A stretch of 64,000 nt of DNA from Streptomyces sp. 549 (GCF_030124175.1 NZ_JASKMT010000004.1:124001-188000); one strand, 5' to 3'. Shown: positions 27,807 to 38,494, counted from the first letter of the stretch. Notes: generated by a model from the sequence alone, not told the origin. Program-made: numbers and translations.

Positions 27807-28760
27807 ATGTCGGAATCACAAGAAGCCAGCCACATCCACGCCGAGGACGTCTGGCGCAGTTACGGTCGCGGAAAGCACACCTTCGACGCCGTGCGCGGCG
27901 TCAGCTTCACCGTCCGGCCCGGGAGCCTGTTCGCCCTCCTCGGCACCAACGGCGCCGGCAAGACCTCCACCGTCGAACTGCTCGAAGGGCTCGCCGCACC
28001 GCAGCGCGGACGCATCCGCCTCTTCGGCACGCTGGACCCGGTGGCCGACCGGGCCCGTATCCGCCCGCGCACGGGCGCGATGCTCCAGGAGGGAGGCTTC
28101 ATCTCCCACCTGACCGTCGAGGAGTCCGTCCAGATGTGGGCCGACCTCACCTCCCGGCCGCGGCCGGTGGCCGAGGCGCTGGAACTCGCCGGCCTTTCCC
28201 ACCGCACCGACGTGATGGTGCAGAACCTCTCCGGCGGGGAGAAGCGGCGTCTGGACCTGGCCGTCGCCACCCTGTCGTCGCCCGACGTGCTCTTCCTCGA
28301 CGAGCCGACCGCCGGCATGGACGCCGAAGGGCGCCACGCCACCTGGCGCCTCATCAGGAAGCTGCAGCAGCAGGGGTCGACGATCCTGCTCACCACGCAC
28401 TACCTGGAGGAGGCGGAGTCCCTCGCGGACCAGCTCGCCATCATGCACCGGGGCCGGATCGCGGCCTCCGGCACCGTCTCGGAGATCGTCGCCGACCACC
28501 CCTCGACCCTGTCCTTCGGCCTGCCCGCGCAGTGGCCGGTGGAGCAACTGCCGGTCAGCGGCACGGCCGAGGGCCGCAAGGGGCGGGTGACCGTCACCAC
28601 CGCCCAGCTGCAGAAGGACGCCGCCCGGCTGCTCGCCTGGGCGGAGGAGCACGCGGTGGAACTGGACCGCTTCACCGCACGGCCCGCCTCCCTGGAGGAG
28701 GCGTTCATCACCATCGCCTCGGACGACGACACCGAGCAGGAGCAGGAGGCGGCACAGTGA
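27807..28760 (+). CDS. ABC transporter ATP-binding protein (export or self-resistance)
   Basis: 317 residues of the drug-type ABC-2 ATPase family: Walker A LLGTNGAGKTST, signature NLSGGEKRRLDLA, Walker B VLFLDEPTAGMD and the switch HYLEEAESLADQ, with a C-terminal extension typical of antibiotic-resistance ATPases. The ATG at 27807 has GAGGAAGG upstream and removes an unlikely 14-residue extension. The gene overlaps the permease gene by GTGA. Divergent position beside the precursor genes suggests a role in protecting the producer from its own peptide or in helping secretion. Confidence 0.88.
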   Translation: MSESQEASHIHAEDVWRSYGRGKHTFDAVRGVSFTVRPGSLFALLGTNGAGKTSTVELLEGLAAPQRGRIRLFGTLDPVADRARIRPRTGAMLQEGGFISHLTVEESVQMWADLTSRPRPVAEALELAGLSHRTDVMVQNLSGGEKRRLDLAVATLSSPDVLFLDEPTAGMDAEGRHATWRLIRKLQQQGSTILLTTHYLEEAESLADQLAIMHRGRIAASGTVSEIVADHPSTLSFGLPAQWPVEQLPVSGTAEGRKGRVTVTTAQLQKDAARLLAWAEEHAVELDRFTARPASLEEAFITIASDDDTEQEQEAAQ

Positions 28761-29521
28761 GCAGCCCGGCCGTGCAGCACATGAGGACGCTGTTCCGCAT
28801 CGAGTGGAAGCTGTTCAACCGCATCAAGGCCAACTACGTCTTCGTGGTGCTGGTCCCGCTGATGCTGCTGATGGGCATGCAGTTCGTGCAGGAGCAGATG
28901 GAGCTGGACCAGCACGGACTCAGCCCCGGCCCGCTGATGATCTCCACTGCGGCCGGCATCCTGCTGATCTTCTCCCTCTACTCCTCCGTCACCGGCCTGT
29001 ACGTGGCCCGCCGGGAGGAACTGGTCCTCAAGCGGCTCCGCACCGGCGAGGTGTCCGACCCGGTGATCCTCGCCGGCGGCGCCTCGATGTACATGGCGGT
29101 GTGCGTGGTGCAGATCGTGGTGGTCGCCGCGGCGCTGTCCTTCATGTTCGGCGCGGCGCCCCGCCAGCCGCTGGCCGCGCTGGCCGGCCTGGTCACCGGC
29201 ATCGCGCTGATGACGGCCATGGGGGCGGCCACCGCGGCCCTGTGCAGGACCGTCGAGTCGGTGATGGTCGCGACGCTGCCGGCGATCTTCATCCTGCCGA
29301 TGGTGTCGGGCATCTACATCCCCCGCGAGGTGCTGCCCGACGCGCTCGGCGACGCCCTGCTGTTCGCGCCGCTCTCCCCGGTGGTCGACCTGGTCAGGTC
29401 CGGCTGGACCGGCCAGCTCGGCGCGGTCGACACGCTGGTGCGCGTCGGGCTGGCGGCGGGCTGGACGGCCCTCTTCATGTGGATCGCGATGCGGCGCTTC
29501 CGCTGGGAGCCCCGCGTCTGA
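28757..29521 (+). CDS. ABC-2 type permease
   Basis: 254 residues with six hydrophobic segments, including YVFVVLVPLMLLMGMQFV near the N-terminus, SVMVATLPAIFILPMVSGIY and a last helix VGLAAGWTALFMWIAM. This is the ABC-2 membrane partner of the preceding ATPase. The GTG at 28757 overlaps the ATPase stop, giving coupled translation and a fixed ratio. A much longer open frame beginning at 27758 is a different frame through the ATPase gene and is not a protein. Confidence 0.87.
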   Translation: MSSPAVQHMRTLFRIEWKLFNRIKANYVFVVLVPLMLLMGMQFVQEQMELDQHGLSPGPLMISTAAGILLIFSLYSSVTGLYVARREELVLKRLRTGEVSDPVILAGGASMYMAVCVVQIVVVAAALSFMFGAAPRQPLAALAGLVTGIALMTAMGAATAALCRTVESVMVATLPAIFILPMVSGIYIPREVLPDALGDALLFAPLSPVVDLVRSGWTGQLGAVDTLVRVGLAAGWTALFMWIAMRRFRWEPRV

Positions 29522-29626
29522 ACCCTCCCCCGGGCCGGGGGCGTGCCCACGCCGGCCCCGGGCCCGGCCCCCGCCCCGTCACGGGCACGGCACCTGCGGT
29601 CCGGGTACGGCGCATACGCTTCGGGC

Positions 29627-30031
29627 ATGGCGAACGATCTGCACCACCTCGACCCGGGCTACCTGGCGTTCTGGCAGGAGTACCACCTCTGCACGCTCAC
29701 CACGCCCCGGCCGGACGGGACTCCGCACGTGGTGCCCGTCGGCGTCACCTTCGAGCCGGAGACGCTGACCGCCCGAGTCATCACCCGCGGCACGAGCGCC
29801 AAGGTCCGCAACGTCCGCGCGGCCGGTCCGACCGGGGCCAGGGTCGCCGTCTGCCAGGTGTCGCGGGGCCGGTGGGCCACCCTGGAGGGCGTCGCCACCG
29901 TCGTCACCGAACCAGAGGCGGTCGCCGACGCCGTGGCCCGGTACGCCGAGCGCTACCAGCGCACCCCGGCGCCCAACCCCGAACGGGTCCTCATCCGCAT
30001 CGCCGTGGACCGCGCCCTGGGCCGCGGCTGA
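29627..30031 (+). CDS. PPOX-class F420-dependent oxidoreductase family protein
   Basis: 134 residues of the split beta-barrel flavin/F420 fold: FWQEYHLCTLTTPRPDGTPH then VVPVGVTFEP, ITRGTSAKVRNVRA, and VCQVSRGRWATLEGVATVV. This is the PPOX class F420-dependent family (TIGR03618 type), whose members use reduced F420 on varied substrates. The ATG at 29627 is chosen over an upstream frame made of Pro/Ala repeats. It stands downstream of the ABC-2 genes by 105 bases, but has no obvious link to them. Confidence 0.82.
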   Translation: MANDLHHLDPGYLAFWQEYHLCTLTTPRPDGTPHVVPVGVTFEPETLTARVITRGTSAKVRNVRAAGPTGARVAVCQVSRGRWATLEGVATVVTEPEAVADAVARYAERYQRTPAPNPERVLIRIAVDRALGRG

Positions 30032-30061
30032 CTGCCGCCGTCACAAGCCGTCACAGGCCCC

Positions 30062-30931
30062 TCACACGTCCGCACCCGCCGGTGTGCGGGCCGTGTCGGC
30101 GCGGGTGAGCAGCGCGCGGCCCTGCCGCGGCGGGAACGGGCGGCCGAGCACCCGCCCGTCGCCGCTGCCGACCGACGTCACCCCCGCCACCGTGCCGGAC
30201 CCGGCCACCGGGTCGAAGTCCCGCAGCCACGGTCCGCCGCTGGCGCCCCGCGTCAGCCGGCACGGCTCCAGCAGCAGCCCGCCGACGTTGGCCTCGTGCG
30301 CACTGTCCCGGGTCAGCAGTTCCGCGGTGCCCGCGCAGTAGCTCAGCGACTCCCCGTCGAACGGCGGGGATGACGGGTAGCCGAACGGCGCCACCCGCAG
30401 CGCCGCGGCGGGCGCCGCGAAGTCCACCCGGTTCGCGCCGTAGGACTCCGCGAGGGTGCGGCCGTTCTTCCGCTCGACCGTCACGAACGCGTAGTCGTGC
30501 GGGAGTATCTGCTCCAGCCCGCGGGCCACGTCCCAGCCCGGCGGGGTGTGGTACGAGGTGACGCGCCATCCGGTCCGCACGACCGCCGCGGTGCCGCTGC
30601 CGTCGTGGGCGGGCGAGAACCAGCCGCGTACCGGCGTCCCCGGGTACTGCGGGGAGCGCACGCAGTGCGCGGCGGTGGCGACGACGCTGCCGCTCGGCGA
30701 GTCGACTATCGCGCCGGAGCAGATGCCCATCCGCCCGCCACCGAGATCGGTGACCAGCTTGCCGACGGTCCGCACCGTCCGGCCCGCCCAGGGCTCACCC
30801 TGGGCGTCGGGTATGCCGCCGCCGGTTCCTGCCACGGGTGCCGACGCGGGCGCCGTCGTCGCGGCCCCCACCAGCACCAGCGCGGTGACGCCCGACGCGA
30901 GGGCGGCTATCAGCGTGCGTGTCTGCTCCAT
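30062..30931 (-). CDS. Secreted trypsin-like serine peptidase (S1 family)
   Basis: About 289 residues with a signal peptide (LIAALASGVTALVLVGAATT, then APASA). The catalytic triad is readable: His in VVATAAHC (near residue 90), Asp in ILPHDYAFV (near 147) and Ser in TRGASGGPW (near 232), plus Cys pairs that would form disulfides. The mature region begins soon after a Gly-rich linker. Many Streptomyces carry such single-domain secreted peptidases with unknown targets. The start could be the ATG at 30931 or a GTG one codon before; the ribosome site is weak. Confidence 0.87.
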   Translation of the reverse strand: MEQTRTLIAALASGVTALVLVGAATTAPASAPVAGTGGGIPDAQGEPWAGRTVRTVGKLVTDLGGGRMGICSGAIVDSPSGSVVATAAHCVRSPQYPGTPVRGWFSPAHDGSGTAAVVRTGWRVTSYHTPPGWDVARGLEQILPHDYAFVTVERKNGRTLAESYGANRVDFAAPAAALRVAPFGYPSSPPFDGESLSYCAGTAELLTRDSAHEANVGGLLLEPCRLTRGASGGPWLRDFDPVAGSGTVAGVTSVGSGDGRVLGRPFPPRQGRALLTRADTARTPAGADV

Positions 30932-31132
30932 CACCCCACGGTGTGGCGCACCGCCCTGCCCGGCCAGCGGATGCGGGCCGACCGGGTTACCGCCGGGGCT
31001 GCAGGGCAGCGAGCCGGCGGCCCCGTTCGGCGCATCCCCATGTGCCGGGCATCGGCAGACCGCACCCGGGAAGACGCGGCACGTCCGGGCTGAGGGGCCC
31101 TGCCGCGGACTACTCGGCCGTGATCCGCGGGT

Positions 31133-31816
31133 TCACTCGTCGTCCGCAGTGCCGGCGCAGTAGTCGTGGCCGTCGATGAGCGGGATGTCGTCACCACAGG
31201 CGATGGCACCCCACTCAAGGTCGAGGGTGTAGGGCCTGCCGTTCACGCGGTAGTCGATCCACATCGTGCTCATGTAGGCGCCGCGTTCGCCCACTTGGAA
31301 CTGGACGAACAGCTCGGTGTACCCGTTCTTGATCTCTTTCGCCTCGTCGCAGCCCTGGGTGACCATCAAACCGGGCTTCGCCTGAGTGAACCTCCCGACA
31401 AGCCGGCCGTCTTCGAGATCTGGAAGCCTTCCGAGGCCGCCAGATTTCGTAGTGAAGTTTTCCGCATCGTCCCTTTCCTCCCATCCGGAGGGGACGTCGC
31501 CCGACTGCAGGGTTCGCACCACCAGTTCCGTCCTGAGAGCTTGTACTTCTGTTTCCAGGCGGAACTCCTCAATCTCGATGGTGGAGCCGTCGGTGGTGCA
31601 CAGCTGATGCCCACCGAAGGCCACATCCCAAGGAGAGGTCTTGGGCGCGTGGGCCGACAGGGTCACCCCGTACGAACGTGCGGAGAGCGGGCCTTCTCCC
31701 TCGGTGTGCGTCTTCCGGCTCTCGTCGAGCTGGGCGCAGGAGGTCAGTAGTAGCGCCGTGCCAGCCAGTATGAGTCCCGCCGAGCGGGAGACCCGCCGGA
31801 AGCATGCTGCGGGCAT
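31133..31816 (-). CDS. Lipoprotein of unknown function
   Basis: 227 residues. The N-terminus has positively charged residues, a hydrophobic stretch (SAGLILAGTALLLTSC) and a lipobox-like LLTSC, so the mature protein would start at Cys 27 and be anchored outside the cell. The rest is hydrophilic with several Cys (QLCTTDG, TQGCDEAKE, IACGDD, HDYCAGT). The start at 31816 lacks a strong ribosome site but is the only Met giving the lipoprotein signal. It follows the secreted protein gene by 41 bases and is probably cotranscribed with it. Confidence 0.75.
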   Translation of the reverse strand: MPAACFRRVSRSAGLILAGTALLLTSCAQLDESRKTHTEGEGPLSARSYGVTLSAHAPKTSPWDVAFGGHQLCTTDGSTIEIEEFRLETEVQALRTELVVRTLQSGDVPSGWEERDDAENFTTKSGGLGRLPDLEDGRLVGRFTQAKPGLMVTQGCDEAKEIKNGYTELFVQFQVGERGAYMSTMWIDYRVNGRPYTLDLEWGAIACGDDIPLIDGHDYCAGTADDE

Positions 31817-31857
31817 GGTCCGGCGGGTGTCCGTTGTCCTTGGCACAGTGCCCTTCC

Positions 31858-33081
31858 TCAGCTGCGGTACTGCGCGGTCTTGCTTGCCAGTCCCGGCATC
31901 TCGTTGTTGCCGCAGAGCCTGCGCGTGGACTTGGCGAGCTCGTAGGTGAGCTTCGAGTTCGACGCGTAGTTGCGTTTGGTGCTGAGGTCGATGTCGATGA
32001 TCTTCTTCATCTGCACGCCGGTGGAGAGGGAGTAGCTCTTGCCCTTGGAGTTGGTCCTGGACCATGTGCCTCGGGGGAGGGTGTCGCAGCGCTTCCCAAC
32101 CCCCTTGCCCTTGTTCCACGTGGGCCGCTTGCTCAGCTTCTTCTCCTTGGTGACGCCGGTCTCCACGATGGGGCGCCATCTGCGGTACAGCTCGATGCCG
32201 TCCTTGTTCTGGTGCGAGTACAGCCCATACCTCACCTGAGTGCGGTGCGCGCGCATGGTCTTCTGCGGCGCCCAGGTGAACTCGTAGCCGTTGCTGATGC
32301 TCTTGTCGCCGGAGGCGTTCCACTTCGACCCGTAGCTGACGGCGGCGCCGTAGGTGATCGTCCTGCCGGAGCCGTGGAACATGGTCGCCTTCTGGCCGCC
32401 GATGGGATAGGACGTCCCGATGGTGGCCATACGGTGAGACGTCTTGATCAGCCTCGTGATGGCCGACTGGGCTCCGACCCCACCTTCGGTCCGGGCCGAG
32501 ACGCCTCCGGCCGGGCGCTCCGCCGCGCCCTTCGGCAGCGGGTGCAACTCCATCTCCACTCGGATCGGCTCAGGGACTGCGACGGTCCGGGCCGCCGACA
32601 CGCCGTCCGGCTCGGCCCACTCGGCCGTCGTACCGGAACCCTCACCGACGAGTTGGAAGCTGGCCATCGTGGTGGCGATGGCGTTCTTCTCGGGGACGTA
32701 GATCTCCAGCTCCACGGTCGCCAGACCGTCGCCGGAGAGGAAGCCCTCTGCCAGGTCGTCCGGCCGAAGCCTGAGGACGAACTCGCTGCCCTTCGCCTCC
32801 ACCAGTTCGGCGGGCAGGGTCTGAGTCGGCACCGTCTCACCCACCACGACCGCTTCGTCGATCTCCGGGGCGGGTTGGGCCACCACTGTGAATCGGGCGT
32901 TCTCCAGCGAGACGCCGTCATCGGCGAGCGCGCCGACGAGGGCCACGGGTGCGCCGCTGCCGCCGGTGTCGGCGGCTGTGGCCACCGCAGGAGCACCGCC
33001 GAGTACAAGCGGTGCCGCCATGGCACACACGACCACTCCCGTGGCGCTTCGTAAGCGCACTACTCTCTTCTTGCCTCTCAC
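31858..33081 (-). CDS. Secreted protein of unknown function
   Basis: 407 residues with a signal peptide (RLRSATGVVVCAMAAPLVLG, then GAPAVATAA). The first half looks strand-rich (ARFTVVAQPAPEIDEAVVVG; VELEIYVPEKNAIATTMASF) and the second half is rich in Lys, Ser, Thr and aromatic residues (TITYGAAVSYGSKWNASGDK; RAHRTQVRYGLYSHQNKD). I do not recognise a known domain. The GTG at 33081 has AAGGAGG upstream. With the downstream lipoprotein it forms a two-gene envelope unit. Confidence 0.72.
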   Translation of the reverse strand: MRGKKRVVRLRSATGVVVCAMAAPLVLGGAPAVATAADTGGSGAPVALVGALADDGVSLENARFTVVAQPAPEIDEAVVVGETVPTQTLPAELVEAKGSEFVLRLRPDDLAEGFLSGDGLATVELEIYVPEKNAIATTMASFQLVGEGSGTTAEWAEPDGVSAARTVAVPEPIRVEMELHPLPKGAAERPAGGVSARTEGGVGAQSAITRLIKTSHRMATIGTSYPIGGQKATMFHGSGRTITYGAAVSYGSKWNASGDKSISNGYEFTWAPQKTMRAHRTQVRYGLYSHQNKDGIELYRRWRPIVETGVTKEKKLSKRPTWNKGKGVGKRCDTLPRGTWSRTNSKGKSYSLSTGVQMKKIIDIDLSTKRNYASNSKLTYELAKSTRRLCGNNEMPGLASKTAQYRS

Positions 33082-33608
33082 ATGGCCTCCTTGTCCGATG
33101 CCTGGCGAGGACGAGGAAGGCGGCCCCCAAATTCGACCCTGCGGGCCGCCCCCGTCCGTCCCTGAACGTAGAGTGCCTGCCGGTCCACGGTCAACGGAGT
33201 ACCGAAAGCTTGAGCATTTCCTGAGGTTTATCGATTGCAACAGCAATCGGAAGAGAATGCTCCGCCGTCGAGAACTCGCCAGGTCGCATGTGAACCTCTA
33301 ACCGGACTCTCGGCTGCGCCGGGAGCCATCTCGGCAGCAAGATTTGCCAACGTGACCAATCTGAGCCGCACTGGCGAGCGGATCTTGCTCATCTGCTCGT
33401 ACTCAATTCCGTCCCATCACCAAACCGGTCCCACGCGGATTCTGACCGGAAAATCCCCGGAACGGAACCCACCGGCGCATGGCTGGATCCGTAGGCGCTC
33501 GTTGCCCGATTACCGGGGACGAAGGATGGACAAAAAACAGCCACACGCGGCCGGGGCGGCTCGATTGGATCCCTTCCGCCGGCTGAGCTTGTCGCTGATG
33601 ATGTCCGT
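33082..33608. other. Intergenic region without recognised genes
   Basis: 527 bases upstream of the secreted-protein gene. The open frames here (for example 33235-33633) lack GC-rich third positions and ribosome sites. I see no RNA gene or strong hairpin. Confidence 0.4.
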
Positions 33609-33803
33609 GTGGCTCACCGCATCAGCACTCTGATCTCGACCTTCGGCTTCCTCGCCAGCGTGGCGCTGCTCGTCCTGGCGGTTGGTGAGTGCCGCTCTGG
33701 GGGCTCGGCCCTCTGGCTCGTGGCCGGAGCCGTGATCTTTTCCATCGCCTCCTACACACTCGTACAGGAGGCACGCCGACTCCGCCCTGGGCCGACCACC
33801 TGA
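33609..33803 (+). CDS. Small membrane protein (tentative)
   Basis: A 64-residue frame starting at a GTG, with two hydrophobic segments (ISTLISTFGFLASVALLVLA and SALWLVAGAVIFSIASYTLV) and a short polar tail. The composition is protein-like but the ribosome site is poor and the family is not recognised. It stands alone between the secreted protein promoter region and hspR. Confidence 0.4.
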   Translation: MAHRISTLISTFGFLASVALLVLAVGECRSGGSALWLVAGAVIFSIASYTLVQEARRLRPGPTT

Positions 33804-34009
33804 CAGCGCACCGACGGACAGACCGGTGGCGCGCCCCACCTCCGCTCACGTCATGGGAGGCGAGGCGTCCCTCGCCACGAGGAACACGAAGGCCGACAAG
33901 GCGTACTCACCACGCGATGCGCGAGTAGCAGCGCAAGCGCGGTAGCCGGGCGGTCAACGCCAGCCCGGCCGATCAACGCTTCCAGCTGCGGCTGTCCGAA
34001 CGGAGCCGG

Positions 34010-34462
34010 CTAGTCGCGGCGGCGGGGGCGCCAGACGACCAGGGCGCTGGACTGCTGCACGTCCTCGTACCGGACCAGGTCGCGCCGGTAGGAGGCGTGC
34101 ACCTGCGCCTCACGCTGCTGCATGGCCACCGCGGCGCCCTCCAGCGCCTGCGCCAGCTCGGCGGCGCGGGCCTGGAGCGCGGCGACCTGGTTCTCCAGCT
34201 CGATGATGCGCTTGATGCCGGCCAGGTTGATGCCCTCGTCCTGGCTGAGCCGCTGCACCTCGCGCAGCAGCTCGATGTCCCGCGCCGAGTAGCGCCGGCC
34301 GCGTCCGGCGGTGCGGTCCGGGGAGACCAGACCGAGCCGGTCGTACTGCCGCAGCGTCTGCGGATGCAGTCCTGACAGTTGCGCGGCGACCGAGATGACG
34401 TACACGGGCGACTCGTCGGTCAGCTCGTAGGGGTTGTTCCTGCGGACACCTCGGCCGTCCAC
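34010..34462 (-). CDS. hspR: Heat-shock repressor HspR (MerR family)
   Basis: 150 residues. The MerR-type winged helix-turn-helix is at the N-terminal side (VYVISVAAQLSGLHPQTLRQ, then YDRLGLVSPDRTAGRGRRYS), followed by a coiled-coil region (LENQVAALQARAAELAQALE). HspR binds HAIR sites together with DnaK and represses dnaK, clpB and lon. It is the last gene of the dnaK operon, starting just after dnaJ ends, which forms the known feedback loop. The matching operators in this window are at 17232, 38296 and 38348. Confidence 0.96.
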   Translation of the reverse strand: MDGRGVRRNNPYELTDESPVYVISVAAQLSGLHPQTLRQYDRLGLVSPDRTAGRGRRYSARDIELLREVQRLSQDEGINLAGIKRIIELENQVAALQARAAELAQALEGAAVAMQQREAQVHASYRRDLVRYEDVQQSSALVVWRPRRRD

Positions 34463-34463
34463 G

Positions 34464-35648
34464 TCATTCTCCCTTCGCGGCCTTGAACAGCGCCGCCCGG
34501 GGGTCCTCGTCCGCGGTAGCGTCGCGGTAGGACTCCAGGGTCTCCTTCGCCTTCTTGCCCAGTTCCTTCGGTACCGCGAGCTCGACGGTGACCAGCAGGT
34601 CGCCGCGGGTGCCGTCCTTGCGGGCGGCGCCCTTGCCGCGGGCCCTCAGCGTCCGGCCGCCCGGCGTGCCCGGCGGCAGCCTGAGCGTCACCGGCGGACC
34701 TCCGAGGGTCGGCACGGTGATTTCACCACCCAGCGCCGCTTCGGGGAAGGTGACCGGCACGGTGACGGTGAGATTGTCGCCGCGGCGACCGAACACCGGG
34801 TGCGCGTCCACGTGCACGATGACGTACAGGTCGCCGTGCGGACCGCCGCGTTCACCCGGCGCGCCCTTGCCGCGCAGTCTGATCCGCTGCCCGTCGGACA
34901 CTCCCGCCGGGATGCGCACCTGCATGGTGCGCGAGCTGGTGGCCCGTCCGCTGCCGCGGCACACCTCGCAGGGGTTCTCCGCGATCAGGCCTCGGCCCTT
35001 GCAGTCCAGGCAGGGGTCGGTGAGCGAGAAGCCGCCGCCACCGCCCCGGCTGACCTGGCCGGTGCCGACACACGTCGGGCACACCCGGGGCGTGCCGTTC
35101 TTGTCGCCGGTGCCCGAACAGGCCTTGCAGGCCGCGCTGCTGGACATGCGCAGCGGGACCGTCGCGCCGTCCACCGCCTCGGTGAAGCTGAGCGTCACCT
35201 CGGACTCGATGTCCTGCCCGCGCCTTGGCTGGGTGCGGGTACCGGGGCCGCCTCGGTTGAACAGGCCGCCGAACACGTCGCCGAGCCCGCCGCCGAAACC
35301 GCCGGCACCGCCCGGCTGGCCGGGCTGCCCCGGCTGGCCGCCGAAGAGGTCACCCAGGTCGAAGTTGAAGTTGCCGCCGGCGCCCGGCCCCGGGCGGAAC
35401 CCGCCCGAGCCGAGCAGCGCGCGCGCCTCGTCGTACTCCTTGCGCTGCTTGGTGTCGGAGAGGATCTCGTTGGCCTCGCCGACCTCCTTGAAGCGCTCCT
35501 CCGCCTTGGCGTCGCCCTTGTTGGCGTCCGGGTGGTACTCGCGGGCGAGTTTCCGGTACGCCTTCTTGATCTCTGCCTCGGTGGCGTCCCTCGGGACGCC
35601 GAGGACCTTGTAAAGATCCTTCTCCAGCACTTCCCTGCTGAGGCTCAT
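34464..35648 (-). CDS. dnaJ: Chaperone DnaJ
   Basis: 394 residues. It starts with a J domain containing the HPD motif (REYHPDANKG), then a Gly/Phe-rich region (FGGGLGDVFGG), then four zinc-binding CxxCxGxG repeats (CKACSGTG, CPTCVGTG, CLDCKGRG, CEVCRGSG) and the C-terminal substrate-binding domain. It delivers substrates to DnaK and stimulates its ATPase. It lies 33 bases after grpE and two before hspR. Confidence 0.97.
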   Translation of the reverse strand: MSLSREVLEKDLYKVLGVPRDATEAEIKKAYRKLAREYHPDANKGDAKAEERFKEVGEANEILSDTKQRKEYDEARALLGSGGFRPGPGAGGNFNFDLGDLFGGQPGQPGQPGGAGGFGGGLGDVFGGLFNRGGPGTRTQPRRGQDIESEVTLSFTEAVDGATVPLRMSSSAACKACSGTGDKNGTPRVCPTCVGTGQVSRGGGGGFSLTDPCLDCKGRGLIAENPCEVCRGSGRATSSRTMQVRIPAGVSDGQRIRLRGKGAPGERGGPHGDLYVIVHVDAHPVFGRRGDNLTVTVPVTFPEAALGGEITVPTLGGPPVTLRLPPGTPGGRTLRARGKGAARKDGTRGDLLVTVELAVPKELGKKAKETLESYRDATADEDPRAALFKAAKGE

Positions 35649-35681
35649 CCCCGGCGTCCCTCCTTCCGTTCACACCTCACG

Positions 35682-36409
35682 TCAGCCCTCGTCCGGGCCA
35701 CCGCTCTCCTCGCCCGCGGCAGCCGCGTCGTCGCCCTTGGGACCCTGCGCACCCGGCTGGGGCTCGGCCACGCCGACCCGCGCGGGGCGGATCGTGCGCT
35801 CGCCGATGCGGTAGCCGGGCTGGAGGATCTGCACACACGTCGTCTCGGAGACGTCGGGCGAGTACGAGTGCATCAGCGCCTCGTGCACCATCGGGTCGAA
35901 GGGCTCGCCCTCCTTGCCGAACTGCTGGAGGCCCATCTTGGCGACGACCGTCTCCAGCGACTCGGCGACCGACTTGAAGCCGCCGACCAGCTCGCCGTGG
36001 TCCCGGGCCCGGCCGATGTCGTCGAGCACCGGCAGCAACTCGGTGAGCAGGTTCGCGACCGCGACCTCCTTGACCGCGATCCGGTCCCGGTCCACCCGGC
36101 GGCGGTAGTTGGCGAACTCCGCCTGAAGGCGCTGGACGTCCTGCGTCCGCTCGGTGAGCGCCGTCCTGGTCTGGTCCAGCTGGGCGACGAGGGCGACGTC
36201 CGGCGAACCGGAGAAGTCGTCCGCCTCCTGGCTGTCACGGCCGGCGGAGCCGTCGGTGTGCTCGGTTCCGCCGCTTTCGGCTGCCTCCCCTGCCGGGGCC
36301 GGCGGGCCCGCCTGCTCGGCGGACCCGCCCTCTGCCGCAGTCTCGTCCGACTGGGCTGCTTCGGCGGGGACTTCGGGCTCCTGCTTGTCGAAGCCCGGGG
36401 TCTCCTCCG

Positions 36410-36413
<4 letters not shown>
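35682..36413 (-). CDS. grpE: Nucleotide exchange factor GrpE
   Basis: 243 residues. A long acidic, low-complexity N-terminus (Glu, Ala, Ser, Gly) is typical of actinobacterial GrpE and is followed by the coiled-coil ([20 protein letters not shown]) and the beta domain ([38 protein letters not shown]). It releases ADP from DnaK. The ATG overlaps the dnaK stop (ATGA), giving coupled translation. Confidence 0.95.
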
Positions 36414-38272
<1,859 letters not shown>

Positions 38273-38295
38273 TTCGTAATCCTCCAGCTAAAGCA

Positions 38296-38314
38296 TTGAG
38301 TGGAACTGGCTCAA
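38296..38314. promoter_or_regulatory. HAIR-type HspR operator 1 of the dnaK operon
   Basis: TTGAGT-N7-GCTCAA, one base off the perfect HAIR repeat, 24 bases upstream of the dnaK start. Confidence 0.85.
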
Positions 38315-38347
38315 GCATGCAACACGGGACGGAGTTCGTCAACAGGG

Positions 38348-38366
38348 ATGAGTCCAAGCGACTCAA
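38348..38366. promoter_or_regulatory. HAIR-type HspR operator 2 of the dnaK operon
   Basis: ATGAGT-N7-ACTCAA, one base off the HAIR repeat; centre-to-centre distance to operator 1 is 52 bases, close to five helical turns, so two HspR complexes could sit on one face. Confidence 0.8.
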
Positions 38367-38451
38367 GTCTTCTGCCGGTAAGGAGCGCATAAGGATGCCC
38401 TCGCCGCAACGGGCCTGGTCAGCGCCTGGCGGGGCAGGGCAGGGCGCTGCC

Positions 38452-38494
38452 CGGCAGGGCAGGGCAGGGCAGGGCAGGGCAGGGCAGGGCAGGG
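38452..38494. repeat. GGGCA pentanucleotide array
   Basis: Eight tandem copies of a five-base unit (AGGGC in register), with two further copies at about 38434-38445. Runs of three G every five bases could form a G-quadruplex on the plus strand. It lies between the dnaK promoter region and the end of the DUF4344 gene, outside any likely gene. Confidence 0.9.

Noticed and set aside
27758..28750. First half of a 587-codon plus-strand frame leading into the ABC-2 permease
   Set aside because: It reads the ATPase gene in a wrong frame (Arg/Pro-rich); only the part from 28757 is a protein.
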